Assembly: GCA_003635265.1 (NCBI GenBank)
Contig: PYIZ01000048.1
Span: forward strand, 372,001 to 436,000
Direction: 5' to 3'
Length of the DNA: 64,000 nt
Origin: Candidatus Poribacteria bacterium
GTDB lineage: Bacteria; Poribacteria; WGA-4E; PCPOR2b
Positions within the stretch are counted from its first letter, which is position 1, and the number at the start of each line of letters is the position of its first letter. Below the pieces are notes generated by a model, which had not been told where the DNA came from, searched no databases, and saw nothing but the letters and a program-made list of their open reading frames with translations. This document shows positions 26,535 through 34,921 of the stretch, piece by piece. The position numbers and the translations under genes are program-made.

Positions 26535-27326
26535 TTATGGATTTCCTGCTCCCACAAGTTCTTCACCCATACGCTTTAGCCCGGCGGTCAGTCCCCCATC
26601 GACGATGAGGTTTGTCCCTGTGACAAAAGATGCTTGGTCTGATGCCAAGAAAAGGGCGGCTGCAGCGATCTCTTCAGGTTTGCCAACTCGCTTGAGCGGA
26701 TACCATTTCGACAGACGGTTAAAGAGGTCTGGATCTTTTTCAAGCACCGCCTGCCATGCCGGTGTTTGAATGGATCCGGGACAAATCGAATTAGCGCGGA
26801 TGCCCTGCTCTCCGTAGCGGACAGCGATGTTTTGCGTTAGCGAAATAACCCCCGCTTTGGCAGCACTGTACGCCTCCTCACCGAGTCCGAGCAACCCGTT
26901 CACCGAAGCAATATTGACAATTGCCCCCTTGCCCTGATCAATCATGTGCGGCAATACAGCTTTGCAACAGAGGAAGGCACTTGACAAGCAGCCGCGAATA
27001 TTTCTGTTCCACAATTCCTCATCAACGGTGAGAATGTCATCTCCATCGCAGAAATACGCATTGTTCACCAAAATATCAACGCCGCCGTAGGCGTCAACCG
27101 TCTGAGACGCCATCGCTTCCACATCAGCGGAGTCCGTTACATCGGTATGCACAAACCGAGCGGTTCCGTCGTCGCCTTCGATCGATGCGACGGTTTCCGT
27201 TCCGGCAGCGTCGTTGATGTCCGCTACGACGACGCGGGCACCTTCGTCGGCGAATCGTTGGGCAGTCGCACGACCAATGCCCGATCCAGCCCCTGTTATA
27301 ATCGCTGTTCGATTGACTAGTTGCAC
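26535..27326 (-). CDS. Short-chain dehydrogenase/reductase (SDR)
   Basis: 263 residues, a classical SDR. The cofactor motif TGAGSGIG is at residues 11-18, NNAY at 88-91, and the catalytic set Ser141, Tyr153, Lys157 is complete (NIASVNG, YSAAK). Asp36 after the second strand (VVVADIND) suggests NAD rather than NADP. The SICPGSIQTP block and C-terminal LASDQASFVTGTNLIVDGG are also standard. GTG start with AAGGAG nine bases upstream. Only 48 bases separate it from the M20 peptidase gene, so it probably closes the RraA-led operon. The substrate is an alcohol or ketone of unknown identity. Confidence 0.9.
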   Translation of the reverse strand: MQLVNRTAIITGAGSGIGRATAQRFADEGARVVVADINDAAGTETVASIEGDDGTARFVHTDVTDSADVEAMASQTVDAYGGVDILVNNAYFCDGDDILTVDEELWNRNIRGCLSSAFLCCKAVLPHMIDQGKGAIVNIASVNGLLGLGEEAYSAAKAGVISLTQNIAVRYGEQGIRANSICPGSIQTPAWQAVLEKDPDLFNRLSKWYPLKRVGKPEEIAAAALFLASDQASFVTGTNLIVDGGLTAGLKRMGEELVGAGNP

Positions 27327-27374
27327 AGTTTCTGCTCCTTCCTACTGTAGTTGGGCGCGGTTGAACGTGGAATC

Positions 27375-28754
27375 TTACAGCCCTTCCTGCTCACTAAGTC
27401 GCTGCAGCAGCTTGCAGTAGGCTATCTGTCCTTGTTCAAAACTGCTGATCCGGAAAAATTCGTCCGGGGCGTGTGCATTTTCATCTTCCAAGCCGAAGGC
27501 AAAGGTCACTGTATAAACATCCAACTTATCTAAGAAGAGACGACATACCGGAAGGGTGCCGCCCAGCCGAGTGAAATATGGCGTTTTTCCGTACACCTCC
27601 TCAAGCACTTCGTAGGCGGCCTGATTCCCCGGATGGTCGTCAGGGATTCGGTATGCGGGTGAGGGCGCAGCCTTGGGGGTAATACTTATCTTCACTCCCG
27701 GAGGCGTATACTTTTCGATATGGATGGCGAGTTGTTCTAAGATCTTGTTGGGATTTTGGTCAGGTACAAGGCGGCAGGTGATTTTGGCGTGGGCTTCACT
27801 CGGAATGACAGTTTTGCTGCCCTCCCCTTGGAAACCGCCCCAGATTCCGTTCAACTCAAGTGTCGGGCGAACCCATGCCCGTTCAAGTGCCGTATAACCG
27901 GGTTCGCCGAACAAGCGATCCACGCCGAGTTGTTCCTTATATTCTGTTTCGTCGTGCCCAATAGCGGCAATCTGATCCCGATCCTCGGTTGAGAGCGGGA
28001 CGACATCATCGTAGAACCCCTCGACCAGAACATCGCCTGCTGGACTGCGCATGGAATCCAGAAGACACACGAGGGCGTGAATCGGGTTTTGGACGGTGCC
28101 GCCGTAGATGCCGGAGTGCAAATCTACATTGGGTCCCGTTACATCAATCTGTAGCGCACAAAGCCCCTTAAACCCAACGAGCAGTGACGGTTGATCCTCG
28201 CGCCACTGCAATCCATCGGCACTGACCACTAGATCGCAAGCCAATAATTCTTTCTGGGAATCTATCAGATCTGGGAGATGACCGCTACCGATCTCCTCCT
28301 CGCCTTCAAAGAAGAATTTCAGGTTGACCGGCAAGCTGCCCTCTGTCTTGAGCAGGGCTTCTGTGGCGAGGATGGGGATGAGCATGTTTCCTTTGTCATC
28401 TGAGGAACCGCGGGCGTACACCTTTCCGTCCTGCACCACTGGTTCAAAGGGCGGGCTAGACCAAAGATCCACCGGGTCAACGGGCTGCGTATCAAAGTGA
28501 CCATAGATCAAGATGGTCGGTTTGTTGGGAGCGTGCAGCCATTCACCGTAGACCACCGGGGGACCACCGGTCGGTAGGATGCGTATCCCTTCAATGCCGG
28601 CAGTATCCATACGGTTTGCAACCCATTCACCAGCCCGCTGAATATCGCCGGCATGCTCAGATAGTGCGGAGATGCTCGGAATACGGATAAAGTCTAACAT
28701 TTCGTCCAAGAACCGAGACTTGTTGTTTTCCAGATACTTTTCCCAATTCGCCAT
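27375..28754 (-). CDS. M20 family dipeptidase (cytosolic non-specific dipeptidase / carnosinase-like)
   Basis: 459 residues, the usual length of M20 dipeptidases. Metal ligands: His86 and Asp88 in YGHFDTQPVDP, Asp119 in GSSDDKGN, the general-base Glu and its metal neighbour in FFEGEEEIGSGHL (152-154), and a late His near the C-terminus (ENAHAPDEFFR). The dimerisation/lid domain is present in the middle. These enzymes use two zinc ions to cleave dipeptides or N-acyl amino acids. ATG start with AAAGGA a few bases upstream. It sits 65 bases after the PhyH gene on the same strand. Confidence 0.88.
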   Translation of the reverse strand: MANWEKYLENNKSRFLDEMLDFIRIPSISALSEHAGDIQRAGEWVANRMDTAGIEGIRILPTGGPPVVYGEWLHAPNKPTILIYGHFDTQPVDPVDLWSSPPFEPVVQDGKVYARGSSDDKGNMLIPILATEALLKTEGSLPVNLKFFFEGEEEIGSGHLPDLIDSQKELLACDLVVSADGLQWREDQPSLLVGFKGLCALQIDVTGPNVDLHSGIYGGTVQNPIHALVCLLDSMRSPAGDVLVEGFYDDVVPLSTEDRDQIAAIGHDETEYKEQLGVDRLFGEPGYTALERAWVRPTLELNGIWGGFQGEGSKTVIPSEAHAKITCRLVPDQNPNKILEQLAIHIEKYTPPGVKISITPKAAPSPAYRIPDDHPGNQAAYEVLEEVYGKTPYFTRLGGTLPVCRLFLDKLDVYTVTFAFGLEDENAHAPDEFFRISSFEQGQIAYCKLLQRLSEQEGL

Positions 28755-28819
28755 AGATTTTCCTTTTCTCCCTTTTGTCTTTTTGCAATCAGATGGTTGA
28801 CTAGCGCGTTGATTGGTTC

Positions 28820-29638
28820 CTACTTGGCACCTTCAGCCACAAGGGTCAGTTCCTCTTTGCCATCGAGTCCGGCAGCGACTGGAAAAGACTTGCGCTCCGG
28901 CTTCCCATTGCGTGGCACATAACGGACTTGCGGTGAGAAATATGCATAAAGTGCGGTATTCCTTGGATTCGGCGATCTATTCGGACCAGAACCGTGCGCC
29001 ATGAGGCTGTGGAAAAACAGCGCACTCCCCGCCGACAGGGGCACATCGATCTGCTCTGAGAAATCGCGATCCTCATGGTCTGTCAAGGATTCATCCTGCT
29101 TTCGAGCGATATGTCCCCAAGATTGAAGTCCCCATTTGTGGCTCTGCGGGATTACCTTAAAACAGCCATTTTCAGGCGTGGCGTCGTTGAGCGCGATGCT
29201 GACCGTTACCAGCATCGGTGGTTCCATGGGCCAATACGCCGAATCTTGGTGGATACCGTGTGCGGAACCGTGGAATGCTGGCTTGAACATGAGGGTACTT
29301 CTGAACAGCAGCAAATCCTGACCGATAAGATTTTGCACAACTTGGATTAGCTTTGGATGGACTGAGAGACGACGAAATACCTCAGAATATTGGCGGGTGT
29401 TTTCAGCCTTTCTGAGCACCGGAAGTTTATCGTCCTGTACCAACGCCTGCGACTCGTTTTCGGCGTAGGGTTCGCGTTGAAAGTGACCGTTTTCACCCTT
29501 TGCTTCGAGTTCGGCAGCGAGTTTATGCAGACGCAGAATTTCCGCCTGACATTCCGCCAATTCTTGGGGCGATAGTAGATTCTCTACAACGAGGTAGCCC
29601 TCTTCTTCAAAGTAAGTTCTCTGTTCTTGCAGGGTCAT
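28820..29638 (-). CDS. PhyH-family Fe(II)/2-oxoglutarate oxygenase, third copy
   Basis: 272 residues from the ATG at 29636-29638, picked because AAGGAG lies five bases upstream; the frame runs on to 29689 without a ribosome site. Iron ligands: His130 and Asp132 (GIHQDSAYWP) and a distal His in LMAHGSGPNRSPNPRN, where the Asn-Arg pair fits 2-oxoglutarate binding. An N-terminal helical pair (about residues 23-60) is typical of PhyH proteins. It differs strongly from paralogues A and B. The tight spacing to the ATP-grasp gene (28 bases) ties it to that operon. Confidence 0.9.
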   Translation of the reverse strand: MTLQEQRTYFEEEGYLVVENLLSPQELAECQAEILRLHKLAAELEAKGENGHFQREPYAENESQALVQDDKLPVLRKAENTRQYSEVFRRLSVHPKLIQVVQNLIGQDLLLFRSTLMFKPAFHGSAHGIHQDSAYWPMEPPMLVTVSIALNDATPENGCFKVIPQSHKWGLQSWGHIARKQDESLTDHEDRDFSEQIDVPLSAGSALFFHSLMAHGSGPNRSPNPRNTALYAYFSPQVRYVPRNGKPERKSFPVAAGLDGKEELTLVAEGAK

Positions 29639-29666
29639 ATCAATCTCCTTGACCGTTTGAGGTTCA

Positions 29667-30602
29667 TTATCGACGGTGTGATGCACCACCTACAATCTCG
29701 GCAAGTCGTTTTACAAGATGTGCGTTAAAATTGTGGGAAGTTCCGTACCCGTGTGTCTCTTGGAATTTTCGGCAGATGAAAAGATGGCAGCCATCGCAAT
29801 CGGCTTCGATAATCAGTGGGCGACCGGAGGAATCGCGTAAGAAATCAACAACACCAAGCTCAAACCCGATCAGATCTGCCAAACGTAGGGCGAGCGATAC
29901 CATCTCCGCATCAAGGGTTTGCAAGAATTCGTAATGCGCTCCGGTTGCAACGTTGATAATCGACTTTTCAGCCGTGTCAACACCCTCCTTCACGCGCATT
30001 GTGCCCATCACAACCCTATCCCCGGCGACGTACATGCGATAGACACGGTCATTGGTTTGTGCTGTTCCACCGATGAACTGTTGCACATAGTAAGGCGGTG
30101 CTAGCACGAGGGTCTGATCGAGGAGGCAGTTGCGTTCCCCAAAAGCGATCTGATAGGTCTGATCGTGCCTCCGTGTAGTAATTACGCTTCCCTCACGTCG
30201 TAAAATCCGATGCCCCGCGCCGCCACATAGGTTTGTCGATTTTAATAGAGCAATTCCGTAACGGTCTAACATCTTTACCACGGCATCAGGAGTCTGAGAG
30301 ATGACCGTTTCAGGTGTTGGCATGTTGTTTTCGACCATAAGCCGAGAGGTCGCGATTTTATCAATGGCAATCTCCTGTGCTCCCATCGAATTAATAACCA
30401 ACCGTTTTGCTTCGATCTGTTTCAGCGTCTCCTGTTCGTCGCAGGGTAGCACATAAACCAGATCTACGTCCGTCTGATCGAGCGTTTCCGTTGTCAATCG
30501 ATAGCTCTGTCCGCCGATAAGCCTGATTTCATACTCAAGATCCCGAACCAGATCCTCCAACAGAAACCAGTAAGCGGGTTCGTAGAACAATCCAATTTTC
30601 AT
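29667..30602 (-). CDS. ATP-grasp family carboxylate-amine ligase-like protein (RimK-like)
   Basis: 311 residues. The ATP-grasp order is visible: pre-ATP-grasp domain (1-85), small domain with IDKIATSRLMVENNMPTPETV, a strand-turn with the ATP-binding Lys (IALLKSTNLCGGAGH, near residue 140), PPYYVQQFIGG, and the metal/ATP-binding DFLRDSSGRPLIIEADCDG near residue 275. Such enzymes join a carboxylate to an amine via an acyl phosphate, as in peptide or glutamate tailing. Start ATG overlaps the stop of the RraA gene by the sequence ATGA, so translation is coupled. The combination with a dioxygenase and a dipeptidase hints at a small-molecule pathway. Confidence 0.8.
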   Translation of the reverse strand: MKIGLFYEPAYWFLLEDLVRDLEYEIRLIGGQSYRLTTETLDQTDVDLVYVLPCDEQETLKQIEAKRLVINSMGAQEIAIDKIATSRLMVENNMPTPETVISQTPDAVVKMLDRYGIALLKSTNLCGGAGHRILRREGSVITTRRHDQTYQIAFGERNCLLDQTLVLAPPYYVQQFIGGTAQTNDRVYRMYVAGDRVVMGTMRVKEGVDTAEKSIINVATGAHYEFLQTLDAEMVSLALRLADLIGFELGVVDFLRDSSGRPLIIEADCDGCHLFICRKFQETHGYGTSHNFNAHLVKRLAEIVGGASHRR

Positions 30603-31336
30603 AGCGAGTCTAGCGCACGTTTTCGAAGTTCAGCAAACTTCTCAGCGCACGCAGCGCGCGCTGCGTGCAACCCCTTCAAATCGCGTTTGCCGGTCTTCAG
30701 AAAATCAAGCACATAGCCTTCAGCTTCCATATATTCCGCGCACAAACGGGCAACACTGCCAGCAATATGATTCGGAATCGTTGTCACGCCGTTGCAATCC
30801 CCATGTATCAGGTCCCCGGGATACACCGTGACCCCGCCGACATGCACCGGGATGTTCACATCGGCGATTTGATGGTAGCCGTGGGAGGGGTTGGTCCCGC
30901 TCGTGAAGGTGGGGAAATTGATCTCCCGTACCTGATCTAAATCTCGCCCGGCACCACTTGTGATCAGTCCTACGCAACCGAATGTCTGATAGGTCATGCA
31001 CATCACTTCGCCGAATGTCGCCGCAGCGGATGGGACATCGAGATCTTGGAAGACAACAACGCGGGGTTCAGGAATTGAATCTAACTGTGCGAGCTGTGCC
31101 TCCATGCCGGCGTAGGTCTCCCCTTCGCGCGGTGGGTTGTCGGTAGAGAGCGTCGCTGTTGTCGCATAGCCGACCATCGGTGACATTTCTGGGAAACATG
31201 CTTGGATGCGATCATCCATATAGCCGGTGTTTCGTGGACGTACATCAAACAGTTCGATAACGTTACAAATTGTGGGCGTGTCCGTGACTTTAAGAAGTTC
31301 TAACTCTTCAGATGAAATTGTTTGGACTGGATTCAT
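30599..31336 (-). CDS. RraA family protein (4-hydroxy-4-methyl-2-oxoglutarate aldolase / methyltransferase-like fold)
   Basis: 245 residues. The RraA core is clear: VVVFQDLD, CVGLITSGAGRDLDQVREINFPTF, and the signature GDLIHGDCNGVTTIP near residue 185, which carries the acidic metal-binding residues. RraA-fold proteins are either pyruvate-type class II aldolases or regulators of RNase E; in this operon context an enzyme is more likely. It opens the run RraA / ATP-grasp / PhyH / M20 / SDR. ATG start with AAGGGGAG upstream. Confidence 0.85.
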   Translation of the reverse strand: MNPVQTISSEELELLKVTDTPTICNVIELFDVRPRNTGYMDDRIQACFPEMSPMVGYATTATLSTDNPPREGETYAGMEAQLAQLDSIPEPRVVVFQDLDVPSAAATFGEVMCMTYQTFGCVGLITSGAGRDLDQVREINFPTFTSGTNPSHGYHQIADVNIPVHVGGVTVYPGDLIHGDCNGVTTIPNHIAGSVARLCAEYMEAEGYVLDFLKTGKRDLKGLHAARAACAEKFAELRKRALDSL

Positions 31337-31799
31337 AATTCTCCCCTTAGGGCTGTTGTTGAAATGCGGAGGACAAATTCCATCGGAATTTGCGAGAACT
31401 GATTATAACATGATTCGACCGTGAAGGTGTATATTTTTTTGATAATCTATTTCCTATCCCTCAAAGGGGTGAAACATTTGTTTCTTTTAGCAACATCTGT
31501 TTCTTCTGCCCTGGATCTTGAGTTTGAAGGGGTTTGCGAGGTATTTACTTCAAAATTGGCTTTCCATCCGTTTCACCCCTTTTTGCCCCTTTACCCGGTT
31601 TCGTTTCATACAGTCAATGGTATCTACATGGGGTCAACGTGACTCTGCGAAACGCGTGAAAATGAAGAGACGGCGCGGTTTTCACACGATTGTCTCTGAT
31701 GCGGTATGGGGACAAAGAAGCCGTATATATTCCTTCTGACACATCTTGGCAGATGTTTTGCACATAGAGATATGAATTAAATGACAGGAAGGAGAAACC
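31337..31799. other. 463-base intergenic region with a 13-base perfect inverted repeat
   Basis: No gene. The perfect inverted repeat AAAGGGGTGAAAC at 31463-31475 and GTTTCACCCCTTT at 31570-31582 encloses about 94 bases. Further on, GTGAAAA/TTTTCAC and AGAGAC/GTCTCT pairs at about 31660-31700 can form a smaller hairpin. It separates the divergent RraA and ferritin genes and must hold both promoters, but no clear -35/-10 pair was found. Confidence 0.5.
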
Positions 31800-32297
31800 A
31801 TGTTAAGTCCAACCATTCAGGAAGCATTGAACAAACAGATTAACCATGAATTTTACTCCTCCTACTTTTATCTTTCGGTGTCAGCCTACTTTGAGTCGCT
31901 CAATTTGGGTGGTTTCGCACATTGGATGCGGTTGCAAAGTCAGGAAGAGAGAGAGCACGGGATGAGGTTGTTAGACCATCTCTACGACAGGAATGGACAA
32001 GCGACCTTTGAAGCGATTGCTCAACCACCTATAGAATTTCATTCGCCAGCAGAAGCCTTTCAGCAGGCTTTACAGCATGAGGACCATGTAACGCAGAGTA
32101 TCAATCGGTTCTACGAGTTGGCGGTGCAAGAAAAGGACTACGCAATACAGGTGGAGTTACAGTGGTTTATTTCAGAGCAGGTCGAAGAGGAAAAGCAAGC
32201 CCGTCAGATACTGGATCAGTTGAAAATGATTGGCGATCAGGGCGCAGCTTTGTACCTGTTGGACAAAGAATTGGGCGAACGCGAGAGCGACGCCTAA
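31800..32297 (+). CDS. ftnA: Bacterial non-heme ferritin
   Basis: 165 residues, exactly the size of E. coli FtnA. All ferroxidase-centre residues are in place with FtnA numbering: Glu17, Glu50, His53, Glu94, Gln127, and the third-site Glu126, Glu129, Glu130. The protein forms a 24-subunit shell that oxidises Fe(II) with oxygen or peroxide and stores it. ATG start with AAGGAG six bases upstream. It begins a plus-strand run with a response-regulator, a small protein, a cytidylate-kinase-like protein and a second ferritin-like protein. Confidence 0.94.
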   Translation: MLSPTIQEALNKQINHEFYSSYFYLSVSAYFESLNLGGFAHWMRLQSQEEREHGMRLLDHLYDRNGQATFEAIAQPPIEFHSPAEAFQQALQHEDHVTQSINRFYELAVQEKDYAIQVELQWFISEQVEEEKQARQILDQLKMIGDQGAALYLLDKELGERESDA

Positions 32298-32353
32298 ATG
32301 TCAAGTCAGTATTTTTTTTGAGATAGGAACTATCAGGCAACACAGGGAGAATT

Positions 32354-32944
32354 ATGGAAACTTTAACGCAAACTCTCAGTCAGGAAGCACTTCTTGGCAC
32401 GAGAATTGGTGAAGTTTATAGAGCGGAGTCCTATGAGATCGAGGCGCAATTTGAGACATGCGAGCGACACAATGAGTGTACGCCTGTAGAGCCTAACCTC
32501 AGTCCCGCTGTCGAACCGAATTCTTTGCCTGTAACAGTCTATATGGAAAACATGGCAAAGGAACATATCCTCGTCGTTGATGACGAACAAAACATGCGTA
32601 ATACCCTCGCATTTATTCTGGAAACAGCGAATTATCAGGTTACGACCGCAGCGGAGGGTCGAGAGGCTTTGGAAGAAATATTGGCGGCACGAGAGAATGG
32701 TCGTCCAGTAGATCTGCTTATCACGGATTTTCGGCTCCCCGGTTTAACTGGACTTCAGTTGATTGATGAACTGAATTACCTAAAAATAAAAATCCCTGTT
32801 CTAGTAATCACTGCCTATGGAAATCGGTCCCTATTTCTTGAACTGATGCGCACCGGTTGTGCGGACTACCTTGACAAACCCTTTGATTACAAAGAACTTG
32901 TCAAGCGCGTTGATTCGCTTGTAAAAAAAAAATTAACTGGGTGA
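32354..32944 (+). CDS. Single-domain response-regulator receiver with 66-residue N-terminal extension
   Basis: 196 residues. From residue 67 on it is a CheY-like receiver: acidic pair Asp76-Asp77, phospho-acceptor Asp125 (LLITDFRLPG), Thr153 and Lys175 (DYLDKPFD). No output domain follows, so it probably acts by protein contact. The first 66 residues (METLTQTLSQ ... ETCERHNECTPVEPNL) do not match a known domain; two Cys and one His there are suggestive but not proof of metal binding. AGGGAG is close to this ATG and none precedes the internal ATGs, so the extension is likely translated. The cognate kinase is not in the window. Confidence 0.83.
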   Translation: METLTQTLSQEALLGTRIGEVYRAESYEIEAQFETCERHNECTPVEPNLSPAVEPNSLPVTVYMENMAKEHILVVDDEQNMRNTLAFILETANYQVTTAAEGREALEEILAARENGRPVDLLITDFRLPGLTGLQLIDELNYLKIKIPVLVITAYGNRSLFLELMRTGCADYLDKPFDYKELVKRVDSLVKKKLTG

Positions 32945-32976
32945 GAAACCGCAATAAAAACAAGGAGGAAATTGAT

Positions 32977-33192
32977 ATGCTTTGGGGTGAAGCGTCTTTA
33001 AGGCTCAAACTAAACGGTTTTGAGGATGGATTAAACCACACGATAGATCGATTAACCTATGAGATTCTTCAGGAGTATCGCGAAGGGGTTGATGTTGCAC
33101 AGCAATTAATGGAACCCCCAATGTGGGACACCTTTGAGGATCTACCGGTTCCATACTTCAGTCCGACCCATGAACCGGACGAAATTGCCTAG
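32977..33192 (+). CDS. Small conserved-looking hypothetical protein
   Basis: 71 residues from the ATG at 32977, chosen for AAGGAGG upstream; the frame extends back to a GTG at 32941 that overlaps the receiver's stop. Sequence reads as one helix-rich stretch (ASLRLKLNGFEDGLNHTIDR, LTYEILQEYREGVDVAQQL) with an acidic C-terminus rich in Pro. No family recognised. Its position right after the receiver and before the kinase-like gene suggests a shared transcript. Confidence 0.6.
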   Translation: MLWGEASLRLKLNGFEDGLNHTIDRLTYEILQEYREGVDVAQQLMEPPMWDTFEDLPVPYFSPTHEPDEIA

Positions 33193-33350
33193 ATAAGTAT
33201 GGCTTTAATGTCTATCGTAACTTTGGGGTAAAAATAGAGAGACTAAATAGTAAAGTGGAACATCAGTATTAAAAGAAATCCACGCAAGGATTAATACAAT
33301 CTGGAGCTGTATCTATCGCGTACCAACATTATATAAAGGAGGGAAATACC

Positions 33351-34154
33351 ATGGCAGTTATTACTGTTTCCAGAGAATACCATAGTCGTGGCACACAGAT
33401 TGCCCGGCAGGTTGCTCAAGATTTGGGATATAATTATTTTGACAAAAATATCCTGACTGAGGTGGCCCGTGCCGCCAACACAACCGCCAAACAGATCAGC
33501 CGATATGACGAGAAGTGCGAGAATGGGCTGAAAGGTTTCCTCAAGAAACTCTTTGTGCCGGAATTCTCACGATACCTTGATTTTCCCTACTACTACTACC
33601 CATCCGAGTTTCTGATGGACAGCTATCCTATTGAGAGGGATACTGCTTTTGAAGAGGATCTGATTCCGACTGAGACAGAGGTATTGGGATTCTTCCAGCA
33701 TGTCATCGAAAGGCTGTGGAAGATGGACAATGTTGTCATTGTTGGTCGTGGCGGGCAGATGATTCTCGGGGATAAACCCAATACACTTCACGTGCGCTTT
33801 GTTGCGCCGATTGAAGATCGTATTGAGCGGGTCATGGAGGAACAAGGGATTGTTTATCCCTTGGCAGAGAGAGAGGTTGAAGCCGTTGACAAGCAACACG
33901 CTCAATATATCCAGCATTACTACGATGCTGATTGGGCGGATCCCAAGCACTACGATCTCGTCCTAAATACCGGAGCCATGAGCGACGACCAAGCGGCAAA
34001 AATCGTCATCGCCGCTATCAGTAATCGGGAAACTGAAGCACAGGACGGTAAAGGCGTGGAGACATGGAAAGAGGCGAGTCCAAGCGCGCTTCCCTCTTTT
34101 ATCTCCCACACCCCTCCGAGTATACTCCGCGACCATCCCAGACATTGGGGTTAA
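33351..34154 (+). CDS. Cytidylate-kinase-like family protein
   Basis: 267 residues. Starts MAVITVSREYHSRGTQIARQVAQDLGYNYFDKNIL, the P-loop-variant start of the cytidylate-kinase-like family, in which the phosphate loop is the SREYHSRG-type turn rather than a canonical GxxGxGKS. The VVIVGRGGQMIL motif near residue 135 and HVRFVAPIEDRIERVMEEQGI complete it. Function of this family is unclear: it may phosphorylate nucleotides or sense them. The last ~40 residues (ETEAQDGKGVETWKEASPSALPSFISHT) look disordered. ATG start with AAGGAGGG seven bases upstream. Confidence 0.85.
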   Translation: MAVITVSREYHSRGTQIARQVAQDLGYNYFDKNILTEVARAANTTAKQISRYDEKCENGLKGFLKKLFVPEFSRYLDFPYYYYPSEFLMDSYPIERDTAFEEDLIPTETEVLGFFQHVIERLWKMDNVVIVGRGGQMILGDKPNTLHVRFVAPIEDRIERVMEEQGIVYPLAEREVEAVDKQHAQYIQHYYDADWADPKHYDLVLNTGAMSDDQAAKIVIAAISNRETEAQDGKGVETWKEASPSALPSFISHTPPSILRDHPRHWG

Positions 34155-34275
34155 GGGTGCTGCCTAATGACTTGGGTTCACCCCATCGAAGTAGAAATAA
34201 TGAACCGCTGAACCCATGATTTTTACGTTTCACGCATCACGTTTTACACCGGTATTGAAAGAAGGTGAATTGGCT

Positions 34276-34830
34276 GTGACTTTAGCGGAAACCTTTGATC
34301 TATGTCAAGAGATTGAACTCAGACATGCAAAGCTATACGCGACGCTATCTGTCCGATTGGGCGATGTCGATGAACGAATTGCTCAGTTTTGGCAGGAGAT
34401 GAGCGCAGAGGAGTGGCAACACCATCTCCTTGTTGGTTTTGGACGCTCGCTTTGTGCCCAGACTTTTGGACTAGATGGTCCCGCCCCTCAATTTGCCGAC
34501 GTATCTATCCAACGGATTAACGACACATTGAGTGAATATGAAGAGCGTGTGCGTGCAAAGCAGGTCACTCTCAATGACGCTTTTGAGATTGCCATTGCAC
34601 TAGAGACCGGTGAGTCAGACGCGATCTATACGGAGTTAGTTTCGACCATCAAAGACGCAATTTATCAGAGCAATCGACCCTATCTGTTGGACCGCATCTC
34701 CCAGATGGAAAAAGATATGCACGATCATGTGAACCATCTGATTGATGCTGCCAAGCGGTTTTCTATTAATCCGGATCTAGTACGAAAAGCACACCGCTTG
34801 ACGGATCCCCATATTCCTCCATTGAATTAA
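34276..34830 (+). CDS. Ferritin-like/rubrerythrin-like four-helix di-iron protein
   Basis: About 184 residues from the GTG at 34276, favoured over the ATG at 34216. The upstream part would translate an intergenic TTTCACGCATCACG repeat, and AAGGTG stands eight to ten bases before the GTG. ExxH-type ligands: Glu and His in QEIELRHAKLYATL, in SAEEWQHHLLVG, and in QMEKDMHDHVNHL, plus ALETGESDAIY as the acidic helix. This is a four-helix di-iron bundle; iron oxidation or peroxide reduction is plausible. The C-terminus lacks rubredoxin cysteines. It closes the ferritin-led run. Confidence 0.72.
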   Translation: MTLAETFDLCQEIELRHAKLYATLSVRLGDVDERIAQFWQEMSAEEWQHHLLVGFGRSLCAQTFGLDGPAPQFADVSIQRINDTLSEYEERVRAKQVTLNDAFEIAIALETGESDAIYTELVSTIKDAIYQSNRPYLLDRISQMEKDMHDHVNHLIDAAKRFSINPDLVRKAHRLTDPHIPPLN

Positions 34831-34921
34831 CGTCCGCCCATCCCACCGTATTGGTACATTGGTACATTCGTTTATTAATGAACTATTGTGCCAATGTGCT
34901 GTTGAGCCTTTGAACGCTTTG

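Noticed and set aside
34216..34275. N-terminal part of the ferritin-like ORF from the ATG at 34216
   Set aside because: It would translate a TTTCACGCATCACG intergenic repeat; a better start (GTG at 34276 with AAGGTG) follows.
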